This document shows positions 1 to 5,629 of a stretch of DNA of 5,629 nucleotides, piece after piece. Source of the stretch: Candidatus Dadabacteria bacterium (GTDB lineage: Bacteria; Desulfobacterota_D; UBA1144; Nemesobacterales; Nemesobacteraceae); the NCBI GenBank assembly GCA_026709745.1, contig JAPOSJ010000211.1:1-5629 (forward strand). The letters are read 5' to 3'. Every line of letters begins with the position of its first letter. Positions within the stretch are counted from its first letter, which is position 1. The translations under genes and the position numbers were made by a program. The notes under the pieces are model-generated. The model saw only the letters and a program-made list of their open reading frames with translations. It was not told the DNA's origin and ran no database searches.

Positions 1-37
1 CGTCAACATATATTTTTTCTCCGCTCTTGACTGTCAT
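1..37 (-). CDS. 5' end of an unidentified gene (12 codons visible)
   Basis: An ATG at 37-35 opens a frame that reads MTVKSGEKIYVD and runs off the left edge. It is preceded by AGAGAGGTG at 50-42, ending four bases before the ATG. This is nearly the same arrangement as the acnA start (AGAGGTG, four-base gap), which supports it as a real translation start. A sigma70-like promoter lies just upstream at 109-81. The product cannot be identified from twelve residues. The opening resembles the first strand of FKBP-type peptidyl-prolyl isomerases, which often begin with a short charged stretch such as VKxGDxVxV, but this is only a guess. It follows acnA on the same strand, 86 bases after its stop codon. 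Confidence 0.6.
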   Translation of the reverse strand, partial: MTVKSGEKIYVD

Positions 38-80
38 TTAACACCTCTCTTTTTGAAGTAAACCAAAATTTAAGTCTCAA

Positions 81-109
81 AATATAATGGAAAAAACTAC
101 CCTTTTCAA
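81..109 (-). promoter_or_regulatory. sigma70-type promoter for the gene starting at 37
   Basis: On the minus strand TTGAAA (109-104) and TATATT (86-81) are separated by exactly 17 bases. Each box matches the sigma70 consensus at five of six positions. Transcription would begin near 74, giving a leader of about 37 bases that includes the Shine-Dalgarno site at 50-42. The gap between acnA and this gene is AT-rich and shows no convincing terminator, so some read-through from acnA is also possible. The call rests on motif matches only. Confidence 0.55.
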
Positions 110-123
110 ATTGATCTCTCTAC

Positions 124-2793
124 CTACTGCGATATCATCTGACGCAAGACAGTCTGCAGTATCCCGCCATTACGGTAATATTCAACCTCAACCGGAGTAT
201 CAAGCCTGCACGTGGCGTGAAACTCTCTTTGCTTACCATCCCTGTCAGTTATGGTCACGGTCATCTGTTTGCCCGGATAGAGATTTTCGGAAACTCCACT
301 TACACTGAAAGTTTCAAAGCCCGTAATGCCGAGTGACTGCGCACTTTGCCCTTCTTCAAACTGAAGGGGAAGAACACCCATTCCCACAAGGTTGCTCCTG
401 TGAATCCGCTCAAAACTCTCTGCTATGACGCACTTTGCGCCGAGAAGAGCAGTTCCTTTGGCTGCCCAGTCCCGGGAACTTCCTGTCCCATATTCTTTCC
501 CTCCGACCACGACAAGATCCACATCCTCGCTCATATATTTTGAAGATGCGTCGTAAATTGACATCTCCTCACCCGTTGGAACATGCACAGTCCAACCCCC
601 TTCTTTTCCTCCGACCATCCTGTTCTTTATCCTGATATTAGCAAATGACCCCCGGATCATAACCTCATGGTTCCCCCTCCTTGATCCGAAGCTGTTAAAA
701 CTCTTCGGAGAAACGCCCTTTGAAATAAGGTAGCCACCCGCGGGGCCATCTTTTGGTATGGACCCTGCCGGGGAGATATGATCCGTCGTTATCGAGTCTC
801 CGAGAAGAGCTAGCACATGTGCATTTTCTATGTCACTGGGGTCTTCTGGCTCAAGGGGAAAATCATCGAAAAACGGCGGTTCCTGTATGTAAGTTGAATC
901 GGCATCCCACTCATAAATATCTGAATGCGGAGCCGCAAGTGATTTCCAGGTATCATCGCCTTCGAAAACTTTTGAATACTGGTTGTTAAATATCTCGGGC
1001 GTTATTGACTCCGAGACCGTGTCTATTATTTCCTGCTGGGTCGGCCAGATATCCCTTAGAAACACCTGCTCTCCGTCGCTTCCGACCCCCAAGGGCTCGC
1101 TGTAAAGATCGACTCCGACTCTGCCCGCTATAGCAAACGCCACGACAAGCGGAGGAGAAGCGAGATAAGCGAACTTCACAAGCGGGTGCACCCTGCCCTC
1201 AAAATTTCTGTTTCCGCTCAGAACTGCAGCGCAGGTAAGATCATTCTCTCTTATAGCGGCGTCCACCTCATCGGGAAGCGGACCGCTGTTACCTATGCAG
1301 GTCGTACATCCATATCCGACCAGATCAAAACCCAGCTTTTCAAGGTAAGGGGTAAGTCCAGCGGCATCAAGGTAATCCGTTACAACTCTTGATCCAGGCG
1401 CAAGGCTGGTTTTAACGTAGGGACTGACAGAAAGTCCCTTCTCAACTGCTCTCTTGGCAAAAAGCCCGGCTCCTATCATAACAGAAGGGTTTGAGGTGTT
1501 CGTACAGCTCGTAATGGCGGCTATTACAACTGAACCGTCGGAAATTCCATTCGCCGCTTCTGAAGGCAGACTTCCATTCGCCATTGCCCCTCTTGCCTTC
1601 AGACTCTCGTTGTAGGAATTTTTCATGTCGCCAAGCGATATCCTGTCCTGCGGGCGGCTCGGACCTGCAAGAGACGGCTCTACGGTCGATATGTCAAGTT
1701 CAAGGGTATCTGTGTAAACCGGATCCTCCGCATCGTCGGTCCTGAACATCTTCTGTTCCTTGGTATAAGCTTCGACTAGAGTGGCAGCATCTTCTCTGCC
1801 TGTCGCCGCAAGATAGCGAAGTGTTTCGGCATCTACCGGGAAAAATCCCATGGTGGCACCATACTCAGGAGCCATGTTGGCTATGGTGGCCTGGTCAGAT
1901 AAGGCAAGATTGCTTACTCCAGGCCCGAAGAACTCAACGAACTTGCTGACAACACCCTTTTTCCTGAGCATCTCCGTTACCCTTAGAACCAGGTCCGTGG
2001 CAGTAACGCCCTCGGACAGGCTACCGGTGAGCCTGAATCCAATTACATCCGGGATGAGCATGTAAAGCGGCTGTCCCAGCATGCACGCCTCGGCCTCTAT
2101 CCCCCCTACTCCCCAACCCATGACGCTTAGACCGTTTATCATGGTCGTATGAGAGTCAGTTCCCACCAGTGTGTCAGGATAAGCAACCAGGTCCGAACCG
2201 GACTCCTTGGATACAACTACGCTTGCCAGACACTCAAGATTCACCTGGTGTACTATCCCGGTTCCAGGCGGTACGACTCTGAAATTGTCAAAAGACCCCT
2301 GGGCCCATTTAAGGAAGGTGTACCTTTCTCTGTTTCTCTCGTACTCAACTTCTACGTTTCTGCCAAAAGCGTCGCCACTTGCAAAATAATCAACCTGAAC
2401 GGAATGATCTATGACCAGATCGACAGGCACTATTGGGTTTACAAGTGAGGGATCCGCGCCCTTTTTCTCTACTACCGATCTCATAGCGGCGAGATCAACT
2501 ACACAGGGAACTCCTGTGAAATCCTGGAGTATTACCCTCGCAGGTTTATATGGAATCTCTTTGGGCTCGGCATTCGAGGGATCCCATTTCGCAAGGGACT
2601 CAACGTGCTGCTCCGTAACTGTCTTTCCGTCAAGGTTCCTGAGCACGTTTTCAAGCAGTATTCTTATTGAAAAGGGAAGTTTCGAAATCGATACTCCATA
2701 GTGCGACTCAAGTTCTGCCAAGGAGTATATGCTGTAGGTTCTGTCTCCGACCACAAGATCGGAAAGAGTGTTGAGATTATTAGTCAAAGACAT
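124..2793 (-). CDS. acnA: aconitate hydratase, AcnA/IRP1 type
   Basis: This cytosolic TCA-cycle enzyme isomerises citrate to isocitrate through cis-aconitate on a [4Fe-4S] cluster. The 889-residue length matches E. coli AcnA (about 891) and human IRP1 (889). The N-terminal aconitase core holds QDFTGVPCVVDLAAMR (90-105), IDHSV with the catalytic Asp129-His130 pair, PPGTGIVHQVNLE and GTDSHTTMINGL. Cluster ligands are Cys430 (AITSCTNTSNPS), Cys496 and Cys499 (GYGCTTCIGNSGP). SGNRNFEGR (526-534) supplies substrate-binding arginines. The C-terminal swivel domain has GDSITTDHISPAG, the SRRGNHEVM loop and GTGSSRDWAAKG, with catalytic Ser772 and Arg774. No key residue is missing. The ATG at 2793 is chosen because it has a Shine-Dalgarno site and gives a standard N-terminus. 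A TTG at 2850 in the same frame lies inside the likely promoter. Family members can bind mRNA as apo-proteins; whether this one does cannot be seen here. Confidence 0.98.
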   Translation of the reverse strand: MSLTNNLNTLSDLVVGDRTYSIYSLAELESHYGVSISKLPFSIRILLENVLRNLDGKTVTEQHVESLAKWDPSNAEPKEIPYKPARVILQDFTGVPCVVDLAAMRSVVEKKGADPSLVNPIVPVDLVIDHSVQVDYFASGDAFGRNVEVEYERNRERYTFLKWAQGSFDNFRVVPPGTGIVHQVNLECLASVVVSKESGSDLVAYPDTLVGTDSHTTMINGLSVMGWGVGGIEAEACMLGQPLYMLIPDVIGFRLTGSLSEGVTATDLVLRVTEMLRKKGVVSKFVEFFGPGVSNLALSDQATIANMAPEYGATMGFFPVDAETLRYLAATGREDAATLVEAYTKEQKMFRTDDAEDPVYTDTLELDISTVEPSLAGPSRPQDRISLGDMKNSYNESLKARGAMANGSLPSEAANGISDGSVVIAAITSCTNTSNPSVMIGAGLFAKRAVEKGLSVSPYVKTSLAPGSRVVTDYLDAAGLTPYLEKLGFDLVGYGCTTCIGNSGPLPDEVDAAIRENDLTCAAVLSGNRNFEGRVHPLVKFAYLASPPLVVAFAIAGRVGVDLYSEPLGVGSDGEQVFLRDIWPTQQEIIDTVSESITPEIFNNQYSKVFEGDDTWKSLAAPHSDIYEWDADSTYIQEPPFFDDFPLEPEDPSDIENAHVLALLGDSITTDHISPAGSIPKDGPAGGYLISKGVSPKSFNSFGSRRGNHEVMIRGSFANIRIKNRMVGGKEGGWTVHVPTGEEMSIYDASSKYMSEDVDLVVVGGKEYGTGSSRDWAAKGTALLGAKCVIAESFERIHRSNLVGMGVLPLQFEEGQSAQSLGITGFETFSVSGVSENLYPGKQMTVTITDRDGKQREFHATCRLDTPVEVEYYRNGGILQTVLRQMISQ

Positions 2794-2797
2794 GTGA

Positions 2798-2804
2798 CAC
2801 CTCT
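2798..2804 (-). promoter_or_regulatory. ribosome binding site of acnA
   Basis: AGAGGTG stands four bases before the ATG at 2793. It decides the acnA start against the upstream TTG in the same frame at 2850, which would add 19 residues with no counterpart in the family. The gene starting at 37 uses nearly the same site at the same distance. Confidence 0.75.
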
Positions 2805-2840
2805 TGCTGCACAGTTGCATGTTTTGGAAGTTAGCGGGGT

Positions 2841-2849
2841 ATTGTACCA
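2841..2849 (-). promoter_or_regulatory. extended -10 promoter of acnA
   Basis: The minus strand reads TGGTACAAT here, which fits the extended -10 pattern TGnTAnnnT, with TACAAT matching five of six -10 positions. No good -35 box lies 17 bases upstream (TTTTAT), as is usual for extended -10 promoters. Transcription would start near 2834, giving a leader of about 41 bases before the ATG at 2793. This gives acnA its own promoter, separate from the upstream gene pair. Confidence 0.5.
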
Positions 2850-2869
2850 AAACGAGCAGAAAAATAAAA

Positions 2870-2889
2870 CCGCTCCCCTCGCCCCACCC
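2870..2889 (-). other. G-rich tract upstream of the acnA promoter
   Basis: The minus strand has four clustered G-runs (GGG, GGGG, GGGG, GG) with spacers of one to three bases, followed directly by a T-rich stretch. It lies about 20 bases upstream of the extended -10 element. The spacing would allow a two-tetrad G-quadruplex. No regulator or experiment links it to acnA, so it is described as a composition feature only. Confidence 0.35.
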
Positions 2890-3037
2890 ATGACGATTTT
2901 ACTCTAGAGGTATATTTTGGGATGATATCATAGGAAGTGAAGGTGTCTTAATACGACTGTACTGTTTTTTTCAACATTGTCCGATTCAACTTAAAATCTC
3001 TATTGCGGATGTAGAGCCTTGGAAATGTCCTTTACAT

Positions 3038-4678
3038 TTATGTGCTTGGTTCGGGTATGGGCTTATACTCAAGACGCAGGCTACTTGGTATATCTTTATC
3101 TGCTTTTGGGACCAATTCCATAACACCCCTTGCAAGAAGCCACCATACATAAAGCGGCCCTACTGCGGCCCCCAGTATAACACGCTTTGCTATTCTTGCA
3201 CCACCCGCACCCAGTTCCTTTTGTAAAGTCTCTGTCAGATCTTCTTGGGTTGATTCACGCCTCATATACCTAAGCACATGGGGCCAGAGCAAAATCACCT
3301 GAATCCCAACTCCGGCAACGGCAAGATTCTCAGCAGTATCAAGGTGAGAGTAGCTCTTTTGACTTTTTGCAGCCAATTCTTCAATGCGCTCACGTGCCGT
3401 ATCTTCTAATTCCTGCTCAGACCACCCAGGTGTTGAAATCCCCTCGGAAACCTTTGTGTATTCTGGCAGGTCAGATGTTGTGAGAATGGGAATATCAGGC
3501 CATTTAAGCAGAGCTTCTTCTACCAGAGATGGGTTTCCCGTTGCCTTGAGAGAAACCTCAATTTCCTGCCCAGACTCTGTACTTGTAAATATAATGTCGG
3601 AACCGGGGTAGTTTTGGTCATCATGCATACGCGCTATCCACTGATCACCGTCCGTATTTTCATGAGCAGTGACAAGATGTTCAAACATCTTCCCTTTAAT
3701 CATTTGAATTACACCTTCCATTTGTTCAGGAGAATAGTTTTTCTCGTGAAGAAAAGCTGCTATGTCTCCTGCGTCAGAGTCTGGACCAAGTTCGCCATAA
3801 CGGTCGCGAAACGACTGCAACACTACTTCTCCCAAAGGACCTTCAAGCGCAGCATAATCTGTGCTAAGCAGTTTAGCAACTGCTGCAGTTGCAAACATCT
3901 CGCCCCGTGCGCGTTGGGTGACAGACTGATTAGTTACTGGTTTTCCTGTAAGAAATTCACGTAACCTCAATCCGGTACGCTTCAGTGTGCTTGGGGACAG
4001 AGTTTTTCTAAGAAAATTCCACTGATATCTGGAAAGTGAAGTAAGTTTCTTCGGCAGGGTCAAAAAGACTTTCGCAGACTTCAGGGGTTTTTCCTCGCGT
4101 ACGCATTCAAACAACATCCAAAAAATAATCCCGAAGGCATTTGTTGTTATAAGTTCAGCAAGAAATGTAAGTGGTAAGTTTACAGGTATCAGGCTCAATA
4201 AACTGAATGTGGCTCTAAGTACATGAACAAATCCCCATACTATGGCCCCTAAAACACCTAAGGCAACTCCCGTGTATTTGAATACATCTTTTGGATTTTT
4301 TATATCTATGCCTACATGACCTGCTATACGGTAGGCCATATAAGCTTCAAGTGCCATGCTCACAAAGACTCCTACACCGAGTTTTCCTGGAAGTGCAGCA
4401 AGCACCGCATTTGCAATTGCTACCTGTGTAATAGTTCTTTTGACCTGTTCTTCTGTGGTGTTACCAAAGGAGGTTATAAGATTTTCAAATGGATCAAGGA
4501 CAAATGCACGAAGCTGTGGATTGGTGAACAGGGCTTCTATACGCTCATAATTTCTTTCAAACCAGGCTTTAGTTTCCTTCGAGTCAGCATTCTTTTCGCG
4601 CTTTTCCCACTGGTCTTTTAGATTAACCGTAATTTTTTCAGAATTTTCCATTTCAGTACTCTCTATACTTTCAGACAA
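3038..4678 (-). CDS. multi-pass membrane protein with possible restriction-endonuclease-like domain
   Basis: I do not recognise the family by name. From the TTG at 4678 the product has 546 residues. Residues 10-55 are charged and helical. Residues 78-125 (ITQVAIANAVLAALPGKLG, then a VSMALEAYMAYRIAGHVGI-like run) resemble the hydrophobic DUF697 helix pair. Further hydrophobic segments span about 134-153, 156-190, 452-468 and 498-519. Between them lies a soluble section. There KGKMFEHLV (328-336), YPGSDIIF (357-364) and GQEIEVSLKAT (370-380) form an E...D...E-(x)-K series, followed by WPDIPILTTSDL (393-404), as in many PD-(D/E)xK folds. The candidate metal-site residues are Glu333, Asp361, Glu374 and Lys378. 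The start is uncertain. TTG 4678 has the best Shine-Dalgarno site (AGAGGAG, 8-base gap). ATG 4651 has a weaker AGAGAG. GTG 4765 overlaps the upstream stop by four bases but has no site, and would give 575 residues. The nuclease role is inference. Confidence 0.85.
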   Translation of the reverse strand: MSESIESTEMENSEKITVNLKDQWEKREKNADSKETKAWFERNYERIEALFTNPQLRAFVLDPFENLITSFGNTTEEQVKRTITQVAIANAVLAALPGKLGVGVFVSMALEAYMAYRIAGHVGIDIKNPKDVFKYTGVALGVLGAIVWGFVHVLRATFSLLSLIPVNLPLTFLAELITTNAFGIIFWMLFECVREEKPLKSAKVFLTLPKKLTSLSRYQWNFLRKTLSPSTLKRTGLRLREFLTGKPVTNQSVTQRARGEMFATAAVAKLLSTDYAALEGPLGEVVLQSFRDRYGELGPDSDAGDIAAFLHEKNYSPEQMEGVIQMIKGKMFEHLVTAHENTDGDQWIARMHDDQNYPGSDIIFTSTESGQEIEVSLKATGNPSLVEEALLKWPDIPILTTSDLPEYTKVSEGISTPGWSEQELEDTARERIEELAAKSQKSYSHLDTAENLAVAGVGIQVILLWPHVLRYMRRESTQEDLTETLQKELGAGGARIAKRVILGAAVGPLYVWWLLARGVMELVPKADKDIPSSLRLEYKPIPEPST

Positions 4679-4686
4679 TATTTTTT

Positions 4687-4693
4687 CTCCTCT
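4687..4693 (-). promoter_or_regulatory. ribosome binding site for the membrane-protein gene
   Basis: AGAGGAG, the strongest Shine-Dalgarno match in this region, stands eight bases before an in-frame TTG at 4678. It argues for initiation at 4678 rather than at the GTG at 4765, which has none. It could also act at the ATG at 4651, but that distance (35 bases) is too long. A strong internal ribosome site also fits a gene that was once joined to the upstream ORF or is now translated independently. Confidence 0.5.
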
Positions 4694-4756
4694 ATTTATA
4701 GTGCTACAGTAATAAGTTCCCGCATCCCCCACTCTATCTTTTACCGTAGCGCGTTT

Positions 4757-4784
4757 GTTTCTCACAACCAGTTTCTCACAACCA
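4757..4784 (-). repeat. perfect 14-bp tandem duplication at the gene junction
   Basis: Two adjacent identical copies of TGGTTGTGAGAAAC (minus strand) occupy 4784-4771 and 4770-4757. The second copy contains the stop codon of the LRR/PKD gene (TGA, 4764-4762) and the overlapping GTG (4765-4763) that opens the next frame. Fourteen is not a multiple of three. With a single copy the upstream frame would read V-V-R-N-K-R and continue straight into the downstream ORF. The repeat is therefore what separates the two frames. Confidence 0.95.
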
Positions 4785-5629
4785 ATAGAACAGACATTAT
4801 CAAAAGAAGATTCAATGCCATGCCAAATAACCCGCTTCTGCCAGATTCACCCGAAGCAACTGAACATCCTGAACAAGAACAACATACTCCTTCATCTTCC
4901 CTGACCGAGTCAGGTTCCTCCCCCCTCACTGTGACAATCACTGAGTCAGTATCGCTTAATGTTCTGTCACTTACCTCAAGCTCAAATCGTAGCGTAACAG
5001 ACTGAAGGGGTGCTGTGAAGCTAGCCTGTTCCATTGTGTAACCTTCCAGAGTGACTTTAGTACACGAGGTCTGAGTCCAGCTGTAGGTCAGATCGTCTCC
5101 GTCAGGGTCACTTGACCCTGAACCGTCAAGTGTCACGGTTGCACCAGCTTCTAATGTCATGTCATCTCCCGCATCGGCTTCCGGAGGACGGTTTGAGGGC
5201 GGCGGCGGTGATGACGGCTGTGAAGAAGGTGTTGTTGTTGGCTGCGTTGTTGGCGTTGTCGGTGTGCTACACTGAGGACCAGTGTAATCAATACTAGCAA
5301 GCCACATATTGAACTCCATATTATTGGCTGGCTCGCTTACACCTGTGCGACATATATTCAGGGTATCAAGAGATTCAATCCGTGCCAGCTCTGACGGCAG
5401 TGTTCCCGCTAGAACTTTGTTATCTGAAAGAATAAGACTCTCTAAAGATACTAACCCTGAAAACGCTTCTGACATATCCCCCTTGAGTTTGTTATTGCTT
5501 AGATCAAGCTCCGTAACATAATTATTGCTTACAGTTACTCCGTACCATGAGTCGGTGGTAACTGCGCTCCCTGCTCTGTCTCCTTTAAACGATTCCCAGC
5601 CATCTTTGTTCGTCCACTCTTCTCCCTGG
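4762..5629 (-). CDS. LRR and PKD-domain surface protein with C-terminal membrane anchor (5' end missing)
   Basis: The frame is open to the right edge, so the true start and any signal peptide lie outside the window. The first ATG inside (5475) falls within a leucine-rich repeat and is not the start. Of 288 visible residues, 1-37 (GEEWTNKDGWESF, then DSWYGVTV) match the capping module of plant-type LRR proteins. Residues 38-101 hold LRRs (VTELDLSNNKLKGD, LESLILSDNK, GTLPSELARIESLDTLNI). Residues 121-148 are a Thr/Pro/Ser linker. Residues 149-234 are a PKD/K319L-like sandwich (EADAGDDMTLEAGATVTLDG, GSSDPDGDDLTYSWTQ). The tail has CCSCSGCSVASG with Cys249, 250, 252 and 255, a hydrophobic helix at 267-284, and a short RNWL end. 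That layout resembles cysteine-containing C-terminal sorting signals such as MYXO-CTERM. A role in adhesion or sensing at the cell surface is inferred from domain type. It overlaps the next gene by four bases if that gene starts at GTG 4765. Confidence 0.9.
   Translation of the reverse strand, partial: QGEEWTNKDGWESFKGDRAGSAVTTDSWYGVTVSNNYVTELDLSNNKLKGDMSEAFSGLVSLESLILSDNKVLAGTLPSELARIESLDTLNICRTGVSEPANNMEFNMWLASIDYTGPQCSTPTTPTTQPTTTPSSQPSSPPPPSNRPPEADAGDDMTLEAGATVTLDGSGSSDPDGDDLTYSWTQTSCTKVTLEGYTMEQASFTAPLQSVTLRFELEVSDRTLSDTDSVIVTVRGEEPDSVREDEGVCCSCSGCSVASGESGRSGLFGMALNLLLIMSVLLVVRNWL

Noticed and set aside
2794..2850. N-terminal extension of acnA from TTG at 2850
   Set aside because: It starts inside the extended -10 motif, has no ribosome site and adds 19 residues absent from known AcnA proteins. 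The ATG at 2793 has a good site and gives the standard length.
2784..2891. Upstream 35-codon ORF (ATG at 2891) overlapping the acnA start
   Set aside because: It has no ribosome site, and its frame covers the predicted acnA promoter, so it would lie mostly upstream of the transcript start.
2949..2958. TAATACGACT, identical to the first ten bases of the T7 phage promoter
   Set aside because: The following bases (GTACTGTTTT) do not match the rest of the T7 promoter, and no phage or vector sequence is nearby. Chance match.
2993..3016. Possible terminator after the membrane-protein gene
   Set aside because: The minus strand gives only a 5-bp stem (CTCTA/TAGAG) with a 9-base loop and four T residues. 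This is too weak to call.
4697..4702. TATAAA as a -10 box for the membrane-protein gene
   Set aside because: It lies only a few bases from the ribosome site, so the transcript would start inside or after that site, and there is no -35 box at 16-18 bases.
4703..4726. DAGTYYCS, resembling the F-strand motif of immunoglobulin V domains
   Set aside because: Only eight residues match. No surrounding Ig fold is present, and the stretch may not even be translated.
4762..5475. Complete 237-residue gene starting at the ATG at 5475
   Set aside because: The same frame continues upstream to the window edge with clear LRR sequence (WYGVTV, VTELDLSNNKLKG), so the ATG is internal and the gene is 5'-truncated by the window.
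87..5521. Plus-strand ORFs of 60-116 codons across the window
   Set aside because: They lie mainly antisense to the strongly supported minus-strand genes, show no recognisable domains, and are expected as shadow frames.

Overview
The window is bacterial DNA with compact genes, Shine-Dalgarno sites and a 4-bp gene overlap. All recognisable genes lie on the minus strand, so transcription runs right to left. The AcnA-type aconitase and the outward-facing LRR/PKD protein suggest a free-living or host-associated Gram-negative bacterium. I cannot name the taxon from this sequence.

In the order of transcription, 5629-4762 is the 3' part of a surface protein gene. Its visible 288 residues hold plant-type leucine-rich repeats, a Thr/Pro/Ser linker, a PKD-like beta-sandwich and a cysteine-rich C-terminal membrane anchor. 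It abuts a gene at 4678-3038 (GTG alternative at 4765) for a membrane protein of about 546 residues. That protein has an N-terminal hydrophobic block that looks DUF697-like, a central segment that could be a PD-(D/E)xK-type nuclease fold, and two C-terminal hydrophobic helices. A perfect 14-bp tandem duplication at 4757-4784 lies exactly on the junction. With one copy instead of two, the genes would be a single in-frame ORF.

A 244-bp gap follows, with an extended -10 promoter and a G-rich tract, and then acnA (2793-124), a complete aconitase with all iron-sulfur ligands. After a short AT-rich gap holding a good sigma70-type promoter (109-81), a further gene starts at 37 and runs off the left edge.

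acnA is ordinary TCA-cycle housekeeping with its own promoter. The interesting part is the LRR/PKD surface protein paired with the nuclease-like membrane protein. Sequence supports their coupling, but any joint function (sensor plus effector, anchoring or defence) is inference.
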